Origin: Tritrichomonas musculus
Lineage: Eukaryota; Parabasalia; Tritrichomonadida; Tritrichomonadidae
Length of the DNA stretch: 64,000 bases
Assembly: GCA_039105265.1 (NCBI GenBank)
Contig: JAPFFF010000054.1
Location: 868,001-932,000, forward strand
Direction: 5' to 3'
Part shown: positions 32,168 through 43,650 of the stretch, piece after piece
Numbering within the stretch: the stretch's first letter is position 1
How the letters are laid out: every line of letters starts with the position of its first letter
The notes under the pieces: model-generated
What the model saw: only the letters and a program-made list of their open reading frames with translations
What the model was told of the DNA's origin: nothing
The model's database searches: none
Translations under genes and position numbers: made by a program

Positions 32168-32993
32168 TCAAGTTGAAGTCTTCAACTTGGGACAATCGTT
32201 TTTTTCTACACCACTTTTTGAATGGTTTTTCTAACCATGAGTAGCTATTCATGGAAAGTAAAAAACCGCCATCTTAAGGTGAAATTTAACTTACTCTGTT
32301 AAGAAAATTAACCAAAAAAATCGTAAATTTAAATTTTCTCTTACAATTATAACTATTTGCTTTTTTTGATATAATTTTTTTTTATTTTTACATAATTTTT
32401 CAGGAATATACGCACCAGTGATCACCACGGGGCTGCGCGAAGCCGAATCAGGCTCCTTGATTTGCTGGATGAATCGGGAAGCCATTTGAACTATATATAT
32501 ATGCATTATTTAGCAAAAATTGAATAAAAAATGTATAAAAAAGTATTCAAAAAGTTTAAAAGTTTTCAAAAAGTGGCGTAGAAAAATACGATTCCCCTTC
32601 AACTTGCCTTTAGTAGGTTTTAAAAATTACGTTCTGTTTAAACTTTTCAATAAAATAGACCAAGAAAAAAAATCAATTGCGTTTTACGATTACGTCTCAG
32701 TGAAAATAATTGGAATACGACTTTTTTAGAAAAAGTTAATTTTTAGTTTTATTTGAAAAATAATGATATTTATCTTTAATTATAAATATTTTCTCCTTTC
32801 AAATTTGAGAGCTCTTGCTTAGAGGTTAAATTAATTTGATTACAAAGTATTGAGTTCGAAACTAAACCTCTTTGCTTTTTTTTATTTAAATTATGAAATT
32901 ACGTTTCATTTCGGCAATTTTTACATTTTAATACGTCTTTTCATCGAATTTTATAAAATTACAATTACGTCCGAAGGGAAAGCTTCAACAAAA
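32168..32993. other. 826-base segment present only in arm A
   Basis: Arm B passes directly from ...TATGACC to TCAACAAAAAT, while arm A has 826 extra bases between the same flanks, bordered by CTTCAA at both sides (32166-32171 and 32993-32998). The left end carries a palindrome (CAAGTTGAAG T CTTCAACTTG). Inside are a palindromic ACCATGAGTAGCT-type motif near 32235 and a GC-rich island at about 32405-32485. The ends are not inverted repeats. It is either an insertion with a 5-6 base target duplication or sequence deleted from arm B. Confidence 0.75.
32405..32487 (-). pseudogene. GC-rich island resembling the 5' end of a gene
   Basis: On the minus strand an ATG at 32487, preceded by GTTCAA, opens a frame MASRFIQQIKEPDSASRSPV... 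of about 25-30 codons. It has G/C-rich codons quite unlike the surroundings, then falls abruptly into A/T-rich sequence. The codon choice is what highly expressed trichomonad genes show. I cannot name the protein. It may be a captured 5' fragment of a gene, or an RNA gene. Confidence 0.3.
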
Positions 32994-33319
32994 ATAAAAA
33001 AAAATTCTCAAAAAAATTCAATCATTGTTGCCAACTTGCATTATTATGATATGATCTCATATAATTATATTATAAAAAACAAAAATCATGATATTGATGT
33101 GACCACCAATATTATCAATTTTTGAATGAATAACTTTTTGAAATATGAGTTTTAACTTTTTAAGATAAAAAATCAATATTTGAAGAAAAAATATAATCCA
33201 CTTATTCGTTAAAAATAAAATATTGAAAAAATATCTTTTTGTTCATTGAAATATCAGCCTCTTCTATTTTATTTGAGAACTATTTTGGTCAAGCAAAGCC
33301 TTTTTAATTATGATAAAAA

Positions 33320-34400
33320 CGTCAATGAAGACTTCAGCAGCCTCAAAAATAAAGTGCATCAACTTGAGAATGAATTAAATGAATTGTCCAATAAATGAAC
33401 ATCGATTGATATCAAACAATAAATGAGTTTATATTATTTTTGTTCATTAGTCGTGTTGACGTTGGGCTTCAGCCTGACGGAAACCGACTGATATATACTA
33501 CTAAACAAGTTCATTTATTAAAAGTTTGTCTATGCTATTTTGTGAAAGTTTTGAGGGCTAATTTTGTAAAAGGGGCAATTTTCGAGTCATGGTAGAGGTC
33601 TGTAAATCCATTCGCCATGGTCATTTTTTATCACCTGCCCAAACGGTTCCTATATTCTCTATTGGCAAAACTTGGTAATCCATGATTCGATCTGCATATA
33701 TGGTTCTAAACTGAGAAGTATTTTTTTTTTATTCTAACATTTGAATAAAGAAGCATTGTTCTAAACTCGTAGCAAATTTGTACTACTTCGATAGTTTTTA
33801 TGCAATTTAAATCATATGTAAATTGAGATATTTGTGCTTTGAGCTTGTTTACATTATCATCACCTAAATAAGAGTCAGCACCAACCTTTTCGGAATGAGG
33901 GTACCATTTGTTACCTTTTAATGTGGCACAAATTGATGAAAATATCGCTTGTTTGCTGGTGCTTTGGCTGCTGGTGCTCTGTCTGCTGAGGTTTTGTCAT
34001 TTTTTATAATGGAAATTGATCTTATTAGCAATTCTTTCTAAAGAGCAAACATTAGCTTTCATATCACAAATTTTCATTTGAACTTGGCAGAATATTTCTT
34101 TCTCTTCTTTTGTCCACCTAAGATCTATTTCCATTATAAAAAACTACAAAAAAGCCGATTAATTTTATGCAACTGTCAAGCATTATTCAATTTTCAAATT
34201 AACAAAAATTGATAAAATGGTAAGATATTTGCATAAATTAATTAATAATATATATCCAATTTTATAATTTTTATATTCTTTTTCAAAGTTTTCTCAATTA
34301 ACCTAAAAAACTCATTGAATCTTTCAGCAAAAAAAGTCATATTTAAATAAATATTTTCAATATTTAGATAATCCCATTTAATTAAATGAGAGGAGTATGA
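33320..34400. pseudogene. Decayed coding remnants between arm A and the FAR1-like relic
   Basis: Just past the arm, 33309-33401 on the plus strand encodes a coiled-coil-like tail (FSSLKNKVHQLENELNELS) ending in a stop. On the minus strand, 33725-34134 is an old, broken reading frame starting MEIDLRWTKEEKEIFCQVQ, whose W-T-x-E-E start resembles a Myb/trihelix-type or transposon DNA-binding helix. The family is unknown to me. Confidence 0.35.
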
Positions 34401-34404
34401 GGTT

Positions 34405-35905
34405 AAATTGAGAAGAGAATAAGTTTTTTCAAGTGATGGTAAAGAATATTTACCTACTCAAAAAGAACATATGTTAGGTATAAAAAAGAAATGTACTTGT
34501 AATTTTCAATCAAATGCAACATTAAACTTTGATAAGGTTTTTAAAATTATTCAAAACAAAGCATTCAAACAAGGTTTTGAAGTTTCAGCAAGAGATCTTT
34601 TAAAGAATTTTGAGAGAAGAGTAAGAATTCAATGTAAATATTCTACAAGAACATCGAGTGATACCGATTCTTGTCGATTTTCAATCTACTTGAAATTAGA
34701 TAAAAAGAAAAACATATATTATATTAAAAAATGTAATAATATACATAATCATGATTTAGACAATTAATTAGAGGATCAACATTTGACCAAGAAATTGGCC
34801 TTGAAAAAATTAATGAATTAAATTTGAATTATCTTTTATTTGAAGAAATCTGTAAAAATCAAACTAAATATATGATTAACGATATTTTTGTTATTAATTT
34901 GCAACCGTTGAAAAATTCACTTCCAAGCCAACTTATTCACAAAATTCCACAAACAAATGGAAAAGCAAACACATATATTATTGATGAATTATTTGAAGTG
35001 GCTAAAGAAGTTCAAAAGCAAAATATAAATTGATTTGGCATTTCATATGAATGAGATACAAGTTATAATAAACTTACAAATTTTTCTTTAAATAATAATG
35101 TAAAAAAATTTAGACCCGCATATAAAGTTTTCACAAATTAAGCCAAAATTTATTGATGGTTTAAAATTCAGATATAGCTGATATAAAAAAACATATTGCA
35201 GATTTAAATTTGCCAACAGTTGTATTTGATAATGGGAAATGGACAAAAATGACTGATGATTTACAATTAAAATTATTTTCAATAGACACGTAAAAAAATT
35301 ATTAGATAACTATGATGAAAGTTATGTTTCTTATTGTTTAGTCCCAATTCTTTTAAATATAGCTATAAATCATCCAAAATTATCAGTTGACGATAGAATT
35401 TATATACTGAAATCGTTATTTACATGTTTTATTCTTTACCAACGAACTTTAATAATTAACTCATAAACCTCTCAAAGAAAAATCATCGAAGAATTCACTA
35501 GATGCTAGACTGTTTGATAACGCGCTAATTATCGATACTTTATCCACAATTGCAATTGTATTAGAGTCAAATGAAGGTGATGTTAATTTAATCGAATTGG
35601 TTCTAATCCACTTGAGTATTTAATTGGTTCATTTGATCAGTGTTATTGCAAGGGAAGAGTCCAGTAACTTTGGTAACTTTCAAGCAAGACAGCATATTTG
35701 CATACCACCACATCAGTGCTGCTTGGTAACAAAATTACCTCATTGGCCCTAAATCGTTTTCGTCATTCATCAATTTTTTTTAAAAAAATGCTTTATAACA
35801 AATTTGTTATTGGAGATGCTATTCCAACATCAAAGAGTTGGATGAAGTCAGAAGTGCTTGGCGGAATGATGAAAAGATTACTTTGTTTTGTTCAATCATT
35901 TTAAT
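34405..35905 (+). pseudogene. Decayed gene with a FAR1/WRKY-GCM-type zinc-finger head
   Basis: The best preserved part, 34423-34764, encodes about 110 residues with Cys and His spaced as in FAR1/MULE-type (WRKY-GCM1 superfamily) fingers: VRIQCKYSTR, then SCRFSIYLKL, then NNIHNHDL. Further coding-like blocks follow in more than one frame (around 34770-35030, 35170-35290, 35290-35460 and 35700-35900), so the gene once covered about 1.5 kb and is now clearly broken in several places. FAR1-type heads are usual in MULE transposases and proteins derived from them, but I could not recognise a DDE core in the later blocks. It could be a transposase relic or a dead host gene. Confidence 0.45.
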
Positions 35906-38333
35906 TGAAATAGGATTCTCACGACTCTTATGATCATCCATGATCAAAATGGTTTGCTTTTCATGGATACTTTTATCAAACTTAGGTCTAAACATTGATA
36001 ACCAATCTAGAAAAAATATTGTGAACCAGAGAAATGTATCTTTAATTTGCTACTCATTCCAGCTGCTGTAAATATACGCTTGATCTTGATCTATAAATTG
36101 TATTAGGTCACTTGAGAGCTTCTATAAGTTAAAAAGAACAATGAAAAGAAAGATTTCCTCATACAAAGGTCTTCTCAATTTTTTTTTGGAAATAATACTT
36201 TTGGATGAATAAAAGGCATCATATTTATATAATGTTTTATTAAATAATATTAATTCAATGTTGTTTAAATATCAAGATATTAAAAAAAAATAATTTCTAA
36301 AAATTTAGAAGAAATTGAATAAGTTTTTATTGGCAACTTGAACCGAACTTTTCTCAGTAAAAATGCTTTAGATTTTTTTTTTTTTCTGAATTTTTTATAT
36401 ACTGAAGTACAGAGAATAAAGGATTATTTATTAAATTTTTGCTTGCTGAATAAAGATATGCTGGTCTATAAAGTGTCCCTTTTTTATAATTGCTTTAAAA
36501 AAGTATGGCAAATTTCATGTTTCATTTATCTCCATAATAGAGCTGCTTGAAATTGTGTTTTTAAGCACAAATCGAACACTGAGTATTCCAAATAAAAATA
36601 TAGTAGGTAATTATTAAAAAAATTAAAACATTGATGGAAAGACTCTATCGTATTTTGAAAAAATGAGGTGACAAATTGAGAAAATAAAATTCAATTTCTC
36701 ATTATACAAATGATAAAATAAATTAATGATTAATTAAAAGTTATTAATAATATATGAACTAATAATTAATATATTTGAATATACTATATTATGTTTCTTT
36801 TATATAGAAAAATGATAATGTGGGTTTATTTCACTTCACTTTTACAAATAACTCAGATCAGGAATTCACTCTTTGGCTGTAACTTTGATAAATAAAAAAC
36901 AACGAGTTCCTTTATTTATTAATTATTTATTTTCTGAATGTTCCTGTGTATTCTCATCTAAAAAGATTATTTTAAACTTTTTTTGAATCAAAATTTTTTG
37001 AGTAGAATCACAAAAGTTGATGATCCCTGTGTCAATTCATAATTGTTTAATACCAAAGTATGAATATATTCATCAAAAAATTTCATTCATTCTATTAAAA
37101 CATGTAAACCGCAACCTTGAACATTTGATCAATTTTTTCTCCTCATCAAATAGGTATGAAAACTTTTTTTTTTATATCTGGGTTATAAAATATATTCTAT
37201 GAAAAAAGTTTTAATATAATAAAATAATATATACGATAACAAAGTATTTATTATTAATTTATTTGCAACTATTATCTTTTTTTAGATATAAGTATTTTTA
37301 TTTTTTTCCATTCAAAAATTTTGGCGCCAAAGCTCAAATTTAAATAAAATTAGAATTTTCTCAAAAAATATCTGATTTTTATACTTTACTACGCAGATAT
37401 TATTTTTAATATTTATTGTTTATAAATAATAAATTGTTTTAAAAAGATTTGGTCTTGACAATTTTGAGAAATATCTATTTGATTAAGAATTGATATCAAA
37501 AAGTTGGCGCCAATATATTAAAAAAATATTAATTATATCAGTTTTCCCATTGAGTACTATTAGGTAATATAGATAAAACCATTACTATGGCCATAATAAA
37601 CATTTTTATTAACAAAATATTGAATTAAAAAACAATTTAAAAATTTATCATATTTTTTCAATATATTTGCAAAAAAATTAGGAATAATACATTTCAATTA
37701 GTATAAAATCCATAATATAGGATAAATATAGGAGATTTTGTAATTTATATCAAAAATAATGATGAATATAATATTATAATATTATTTGGTATATTAAAAA
37801 ATGGTTTTTATCATTTAATTTGTAAATTCTATATTTATTTGCGGATTATAAAATGATATGCATTAAATAGTTATACAAATTTGCATAAAGAAGTTATTTT
37901 TTTTAATTATTTATATTAAAAATTTGTTTAAATTGTTTATAACTGAATATGTAAACAAAGATTTTTTAGTTAATAATATTAAAAATAATTTATATTATGT
38001 ATATGTTTATATATATGAATATTCGGCATAGAGTCAATTCGTATTATGATTTATTTGCTAAATAATTAGGAAACATCTAGTTTTCCATCAAAAAATAACT
38101 TTTTCTCAGAGTAAACAAAATAAATAATAATATTGAATTATGATAACATTTATATAACTCATAAACATTATAAATCAATGATATTTTCCCAAAAATAAAC
38201 AGCTTAAACTAAAATCAGATTAATAATTGTTTCAAAATTTTCTCGAAATTGACAAGACAATTTCACTCCTAAACGTGTCATTATGATATTTGCTTGGTGT
38301 TTGTCAATATATTTTAAAAAGAAACATTTTTGA
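35906..38333. other. Gene-free spacer
   Basis: No supported gene in 2.4 kb. Two copies of the 10-base palindrome TTGGCGCCAA at 37321-37330 and 37504-37513, in otherwise A/T-only DNA, are the only notable structure. Confidence 0.45.
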
Positions 38334-38516
38334 TCAGCCAATATTTTTTAGAGCAGCTCTTCCATAATTCAAATCAAGTTTTCTACATGAATTGCATATA
38401 CCTTTTCCTGCTGTTTTTTGATAATATTCATTCGCTTTTGAAAGATTTTGTTTTACACCAAGCTCTTCTTGATAAAGATTTCTTAATCCAAGAGAATCTC
38501 CCTGATCTGCTGCATT
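38334..38516 (-). pseudogene. Fragment of a Sel1-repeat gene
   Basis: A 60-codon open stretch without a start reads NAADQGDSLGLRNLYQEE, then GVKQNLSKANEYYQKTAGKG, then a cysteine-bearing tail CNSCRKLDLNYG and a stop. The first part is a typical Sel1 repeat. The tail is not found at the end of the kinase-Sel1 gene that starts 200 bases away on the same strand. It is probably the 3' remnant of a neighbouring paralogue. Confidence 0.6.
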
Positions 38517-38729
38517 AAAGAAAAATAATTTTTTAAATTATTTATATGAGTTATTTCAAAAAGTTAATATATTATTCTATTCAATTTTATTTCTCGATTT
38601 CATTCATAGATTAAAGAGAAAATAACCTACAAAAAATTTGCCAATTAGATAAGGAAACTGGCATATATATATATAAAACAAAACATATATTAAAATAAAC
38701 TTTTTATAAAATGATTAAAATAAAAGCAT

Positions 38730-41456
38730 TCAAATTAATGATTGAACAATTCTCAATATTTTTGGATTTCCTTTTTCACAAGCCATTGCGAAATAACGCT
38801 TAGCTTCACCTACATTTCTCTCCACTCCCCATCCATTCAGCAAGCAGAAGCCATAAAAAAGGAGTCCATCGTCATTTCCAAAGTCAGCCGATTTTTTAAT
38901 ATATTTTGCAGCCTCGTTCAAATTCATTTCAATACCGTCACCATGCAACAACATTTTTGCATAAGCAAAATGAGCTCCAGTTTCGTTATTATCGTCACTA
39001 TCGGCAGCCAACTTTAAGTATCTTGCAGCTTCACGTTTATTCATAGCGACACCATCTCCGTCTCTCAAAAGTTTGCCATAATGAAACATGGCAACATTGA
39101 AATTCAAATCAGCAGCCATTTTAAGATATTTCACACCTTCCTTTTTATTAACGGGGACACCTTCACCATTAAAATTCATGACTCCGTAATTGTACATTGA
39201 ATTAGCATCTCCGTTATCTGCTGCAATTTTGTAATATTTAGCTGCTTCTCTATCGTCTGCTTTGACACCTTTCCCTAATGAAAACAAATATCCTAGCAAA
39301 GAACAAGCTTTGACATTTTTCTTATCAGCAGCTTTTTGAAGGTATTTTAATCCTTCTTTGTTATTTTGTGGAATTCCTTCACCAAATAAAAGCATCTTTC
39401 CATATGCGAAGGAAGCATCGATGTCATTTTTATCTGCTGCTTTTTTAAGGTATTTCAAACCTTCACTCTGATTGACAGGGATTCCATCACCTGACAAAAG
39501 CATGGCTGCATAAACGTATATTAAATGGGGATCATTTCCTTGATCAGCGATAATTTTGTAATATTTAGCAGCTTCTTTTTTGTTGACAGGAACACCGTCA
39601 CCATTGAATTGCATGTAAGCATACACTTCAAGAATGTGTTCAAATCCATCAACACGATTTTCAATGAGAATTTTGAAATATTTTGCAGCTTCAAATTTGT
39701 TTTCTTCAACTGTTTCACCATATAATAAATTGAATGCATATTCTTTCATCGCTAAAAGATCTCCTTTCTCAGTTGCCATTTTCATGTATCTATTTGATTC
39801 CATTAAATTCTTATCGAAAAACGTTCCTTCTTTTAATATTAATGCATACATGAACATGCCTTCTTTGCATCCAAGTTCAGCTGACATTTTGATTAGTTTG
39901 TTTCCTTCTTTGTTATTTATGTCCTTTCGAATTAACATCTTTCCATATTCAACCATCGCTAAAGGATGATATCTTTTAGCTGCCATTTCAATGTATTTTG
40001 TTCCTTCTTCAATATTCTGTTTGATTCCATATCCAATCAAGCATGATGTTCCATATTTATACATTGAATTCAATTGTCCTTCATCTGCTGCCATTTTGAC
40101 ATAGCGAACTGCTTCCTTCGGATTCACTTGAACTCCAATTCCTTCATGCAACATGTCTGCATATTTTTCCATTGCTAAACGAAATCCTTTATCAGCTGAT
40201 ATCTTAGTTAAGTCGGCAGCTTTCTTTAAGTCTTGTGGAACACCATTGCCATAACGTAAAGCTTCAGCATAATAAAATGTGGCTTCATTATTTCCATCGT
40301 CAGACAACTTTTTCAATATTTTTAAAGACTCTTTCTTATCGTGTTCATCGCCATTGTTATTCAATTCAACTGCATAATAAAGCTTCATCACTGGATTCTC
40401 TGATTGTGAAAAAATCAACTTGTAACTATCAATGATTTCTTTTTTGTTAAGCCACACTCCGTTCCTTGGCATTTTCGTTTCACAATTCAGTCTTCTAAGT
40501 CTGTCTTTTTGTTCCTTCAAATTGGAACAATCCATCATTTTTGGATCCTTTAAATCATCATCAAACAAATCAAGATATTCATCGATCTCATCTTCGTCGA
40601 GGATTCCAAATGCTTCTTTGAATTCTGGCAGCATTATTTCAGCCACAATTTGGCCGAATGAAGGTCTTTCTGAATATTTCTGTGACCAGCATTTTGAAAG
40701 GAAGGTTTGAAAGACAGGATCAAGCTTTGTTAGATCAGGTCTTTTTCCTGAAATTACGTCATTGAATAGCTGAAATTGATTACTATATTCAATGAAAGGT
40801 TTATTTCCAGTAATCAATTCGTATGCAAGTAAAGCGAAGGCATAAACATCAATCATATGAGTGAAGTATTCTTCATTGAAAATTTCAGGCGCCATATAAA
40901 TTGGTGTTCCTACTTCTTCATTCAATAGTTGATCGAATATCTCATCGGGGGATATAAAAGAGCATCCAAAGTCACTTATCTTAGGATAAAGGCTATCGTC
41001 AAGGAGAACGTTATCGGGCTTGAGGTCACGATGAATGACCCCTTTGAAATGGAGAAATTTCATGCCTAAAGCAATGCCTAAAAGAATTATGTACTTTTTT
41101 GTAGATGTAAAATCATATGTGGCAAGTCCTTTACTTGCCTTGTTTAGCATTTCTCCAAGGGAGCCGTTTGTCATATATTCTGTGATCATTATTGGAAATG
41201 GTTCGTCATCAAAGTTGGTAAGACTGTAACCAAAAAGTTTTAAAATCGCTGGATTGCCGGATTTGGAATGCGATTCTATTTCTTTGTAAAATGATGAATT
41301 TGGATCTTGCTCATTTAATATTTCATTTGATTCTTTGGCAGCATAATTTTTTAATTCTTGCTTGTGTTCAATCAAATAAACTTTAGCATAGCCACCTTCG
41401 CCAATTTTTTTGATTAGTTTGTAGTCATCAAGGCTTATTTCTGGAAATACATCCAT
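38730..41456 (-). CDS. Protein kinase fused to Sel1-like repeats
   Basis: A 908-residue protein with two parts. Residues 12-275 form a kinase domain with every key residue: GEGGYAKV loop (19-26), Lys41, helix-C Glu near 59, HRDLKPDN (142-149, Asp144), DFG (162-164) and MAPE (188-191). It sits between Ser/Thr and TKL types by sequence. A charged linker (about 290-370) leads to about fifteen Sel1-like repeats of 36 residues (YGxxLxxGDGVxxNxxEAxKYxKxAADxG) up to the C-terminus. Sel1 repeats make a curved helical solenoid that holds partner proteins, so the protein likely recruits its substrates. Kinase-Sel1 fusions are greatly expanded in tritrichomonads. An initiator-like TCATA (A at 41462) lies six bases before the ATG. 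It lies in the spacer between the two duplication arms. Confidence 0.93.
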   Translation of the reverse strand: MDVFPEISLDDYKLIKKIGEGGYAKVYLIEHKQELKNYAAKESNEILNEQDPNSSFYKEIESHSKSGNPAILKLFGYSLTNFDDEPFPIMITEYMTNGSLGEMLNKASKGLATYDFTSTKKYIILLGIALGMKFLHFKGVIHRDLKPDNVLLDDSLYPKISDFGCSFISPDEIFDQLLNEEVGTPIYMAPEIFNEEYFTHMIDVYAFALLAYELITGNKPFIEYSNQFQLFNDVISGKRPDLTKLDPVFQTFLSKCWSQKYSERPSFGQIVAEIMLPEFKEAFGILDEDEIDEYLDLFDDDLKDPKMMDCSNLKEQKDRLRRLNCETKMPRNGVWLNKKEIIDSYKLIFSQSENPVMKLYYAVELNNNGDEHDKKESLKILKKLSDDGNNEATFYYAEALRYGNGVPQDLKKAADLTKISADKGFRLAMEKYADMLHEGIGVQVNPKEAVRYVKMAADEGQLNSMYKYGTSCLIGYGIKQNIEEGTKYIEMAAKRYHPLAMVEYGKMLIRKDINNKEGNKLIKMSAELGCKEGMFMYALILKEGTFFDKNLMESNRYMKMATEKGDLLAMKEYAFNLLYGETVEENKFEAAKYFKILIENRVDGFEHILEVYAYMQFNGDGVPVNKKEAAKYYKIIADQGNDPHLIYVYAAMLLSGDGIPVNQSEGLKYLKKAADKNDIDASFAYGKMLLFGEGIPQNNKEGLKYLQKAADKKNVKACSLLGYLFSLGKGVKADDREAAKYYKIAADNGDANSMYNYGVMNFNGEGVPVNKKEGVKYLKMAADLNFNVAMFHYGKLLRDGDGVAMNKREAARYLKLAADSDDNNETGAHFAYAKMLLHGDGIEMNLNEAAKYIKKSADFGNDDGLLFYGFCLLNGWGVERNVGEAKRYFAMACEKGNPKILRIVQSLI

Positions 41457-41459
41457 TTT

Positions 41460-41464
41460 TATGA
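41460..41464 (-). promoter_or_regulatory. Initiator-like TCATA element
   Basis: Minus-strand TCATA with the A at 41462, six bases before the ATG of the kinase-Sel1 gene, implying an extremely short leader. Confidence 0.45.
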
Positions 41465-42293
41465 ATATTTAATTAATTGAAAAATTTGAATAGAAAATTA
41501 AAATGCTATAAAAAATTGTGAGAAAAATTAAAAAGACAATATTGAGATGACTTTTTTTTTATTTTTTCTCAAATCTTATGATGGCTGAATCAAAAAAAGC
41601 ATATATGTCATTTTTTATGCTACATAATTCAGTTTTTTTTTTTTGCTTAAACAACTCGAAATGACATAATATTTATTAAGTTCAGTGTGCAAAAATTTTT
41701 TGCGCACCATTTCACGATTCCTGAGATCGATAAATGAAATATATATAGATGCTAGAGATCAATTTCAGAAATCGAGAATTTTCAGGCTTGAAATATCAGA
41801 AATTTCAATTAAACTTTTTGATGAGTATATATGATCATAAAAGAATCTCAAATATATCATAAAAAAGTATGTATTTGTTGATTTTAACATTAAAATACGA
41901 ATCAATATGTTATAATATTTATTTTAAAATAAATCAGAAATACCAATTACAAAAAAAGATAAATCTGTTTGAGATCTTGATAAATGCTTTCATATCACAT
42001 TTCATATCTAATACCATATTTGTAAACTTGATAATTGATAATCTCAATATCAGTTTTTTAAATTGATTATCGAGCATCAGAAGTAAAAAAAGCTAAACTT
42101 TTAATATCAATTCTCAAAATAAACAGGCCTAGCCAAAAATTTTACAATTGATAAAAGTAGTTAGGCAGAAATGTTTTCCGATAAATTTTAATCTCTTGAA
42201 AATATGATATTATATGACTATTTTTAAGATAATTTAACTAGTTAAAATTAAATTTTATCGTCTCAAAAAAAAAAAAAAAAAATATAGTAACGG

Positions 42294-42452
42294 GAAAAAG
42301 TAGGTGACGAATTCAATTTTTTGATAGAATCTTCTCAATCTATAGAAAAAAAATTGTGAAAATTAATTCAAATTCAAATTTATGTTATAAACTAGAACGA
42401 TCATTATTTTTATTCAAAATTTATTGAAATTGAATGCGTCACCCAGTTTTTC
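42294..42452. repeat. 159-bp inverted-repeat element
   Basis: The first 26 bases (GAAAAAGTAGGTGACGAATT...) match the inverted last 26 at 23 positions. No clear target duplication. There is an 18-base A run just left of it. Confidence 0.55.
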
Positions 42453-43436
42453 GCGAAGTCATCCACTTTTTCTTGGTACTTTAAATAGTTTTTTTAAATT
42501 TGAATTCAAAATAATCGTTTGATTATGTTCAAATTCACCTTATTTTACCTGTGTCTAATATTAATATTCAATTTTTTTTCACCTTTAATGATCAAATATG
42601 AAAATGATGAATTGGCCTTTTTTGGTTAATTATAAAATTATTCATTAAAAAAGATTTCATTTTACATTTTGATGGAGAAATAACAGCAAGAGAGCTAATC
42701 GCTAAATAGAAGATATTACCCTAGACAGGAAGAATTGTCAATTTTAAATAAAAAGCTACCAGAATATTTTTCATTTCCACAAATGTGTTATAAGAGAAAT
42801 AAAACCGAGTATGAGACATCAAAATTACTTCAATAGATATTAAAAGGGTAGCTTTAAAAACATAATTGATATTAATTAATTAAGGGTGTAGTATGAACAC
42901 TAATATCTGGATAAATAAGTAGTATATAACTATTATATTATATAATCGATGATTGTGATTTTTTTAAACATAAAATATTATGTTATTAAATAAAAAACAA
43001 TTTTTTATTATTGTATATTTATAAAACATTAATTGAATTAATAATTGCTTTTTTGAATAAATAAAAAAGGAATTATTTGAAAAAAAAATTGAATTATTCA
43101 TTTTTCAAATGAGAATATCTCATTATAAATTAAATATAGAATTGTTTAAATATCCATATATCCAGATGTTATTTCAATAAAATAAAAATAGATTGTAAAA
43201 GAATCAAAATTATAATTTTCTGGAAAATGAAGATAATATAAGCAAGATGTGATCATGCAATATTTTATTTATTTATATGAAAAAATATTATAAAATCAAA
43301 TTTTTAATATAAGTATTCATATAAAAGTTATCTATTATAAATACATGTTTTTTTAAAGCGCTTTGAAATTTTGTTACAAATGAATTAAAATTGATTAATA
43401 AAAAACTTTTTTTAAAATAGAATAAAAAAAAAAATC

Positions 43437-43650
43437 TCTCTGTCAGATTAAACTTCTTTGTGAGTAAAAAGAATAATGCTGCTTTATAATTTCATTCATC
43501 AAAAATTGAATGACTACATAGATCTACAAATAGTCCGTTAATCAAGAAAAATTGAAAAACTATGTAGTCCTTCAATATGAACAATGAATCAATTATTCAT
43601 TAAAAATTCGAATCTATGAATTTTAATAATTAACTTGACAGAGCAATTTT
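43437..43650. repeat. Imperfect nested inverted repeat, about 214 bp
   Basis: The outer ends (CTCTCTGTCAGATTAA near 43437) pair loosely with TTAACTTGACAGAG near 43640. An inner pair, ATTGAATGACTACATAG near 43507 against CTATGTAGTCCTTCAAT near 43560, matches at 16 of 17. This is probably an old miniature element. Confidence 0.4.

Larger units (their letters stand above)
27634..33319 (+). repeat. Arm A of a large inverted segmental duplication
   Basis: This segment is repeated in inverted orientation at 45834-51182. It contains the 3' part of a BspA-like gene, about 2 kb of non-coding DNA, a Myb gene and its downstream DNA. Homology starts at CATTTTTTATTGTAGCAAC and ends near TATGATAAAAA. Relative to arm B it has a 239-base TTAA-flanked insertion and an 826-base extra segment, and lacks a 729-base segment. 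With these removed the arms are 4617 and 4620 bases. Confidence 0.93.

Noticed and set aside
32808-32871. tRNA-like A and B boxes (TTGCTTAGAGG and GTTCGAAAC) in the arm-A-only segment
   Set aside because: The B box is perfect, but the A box has a mismatch, the spacing is short, and neither an acceptor stem nor an anticodon stem forms. Best seen as chance or a very old tRNA-derived piece.
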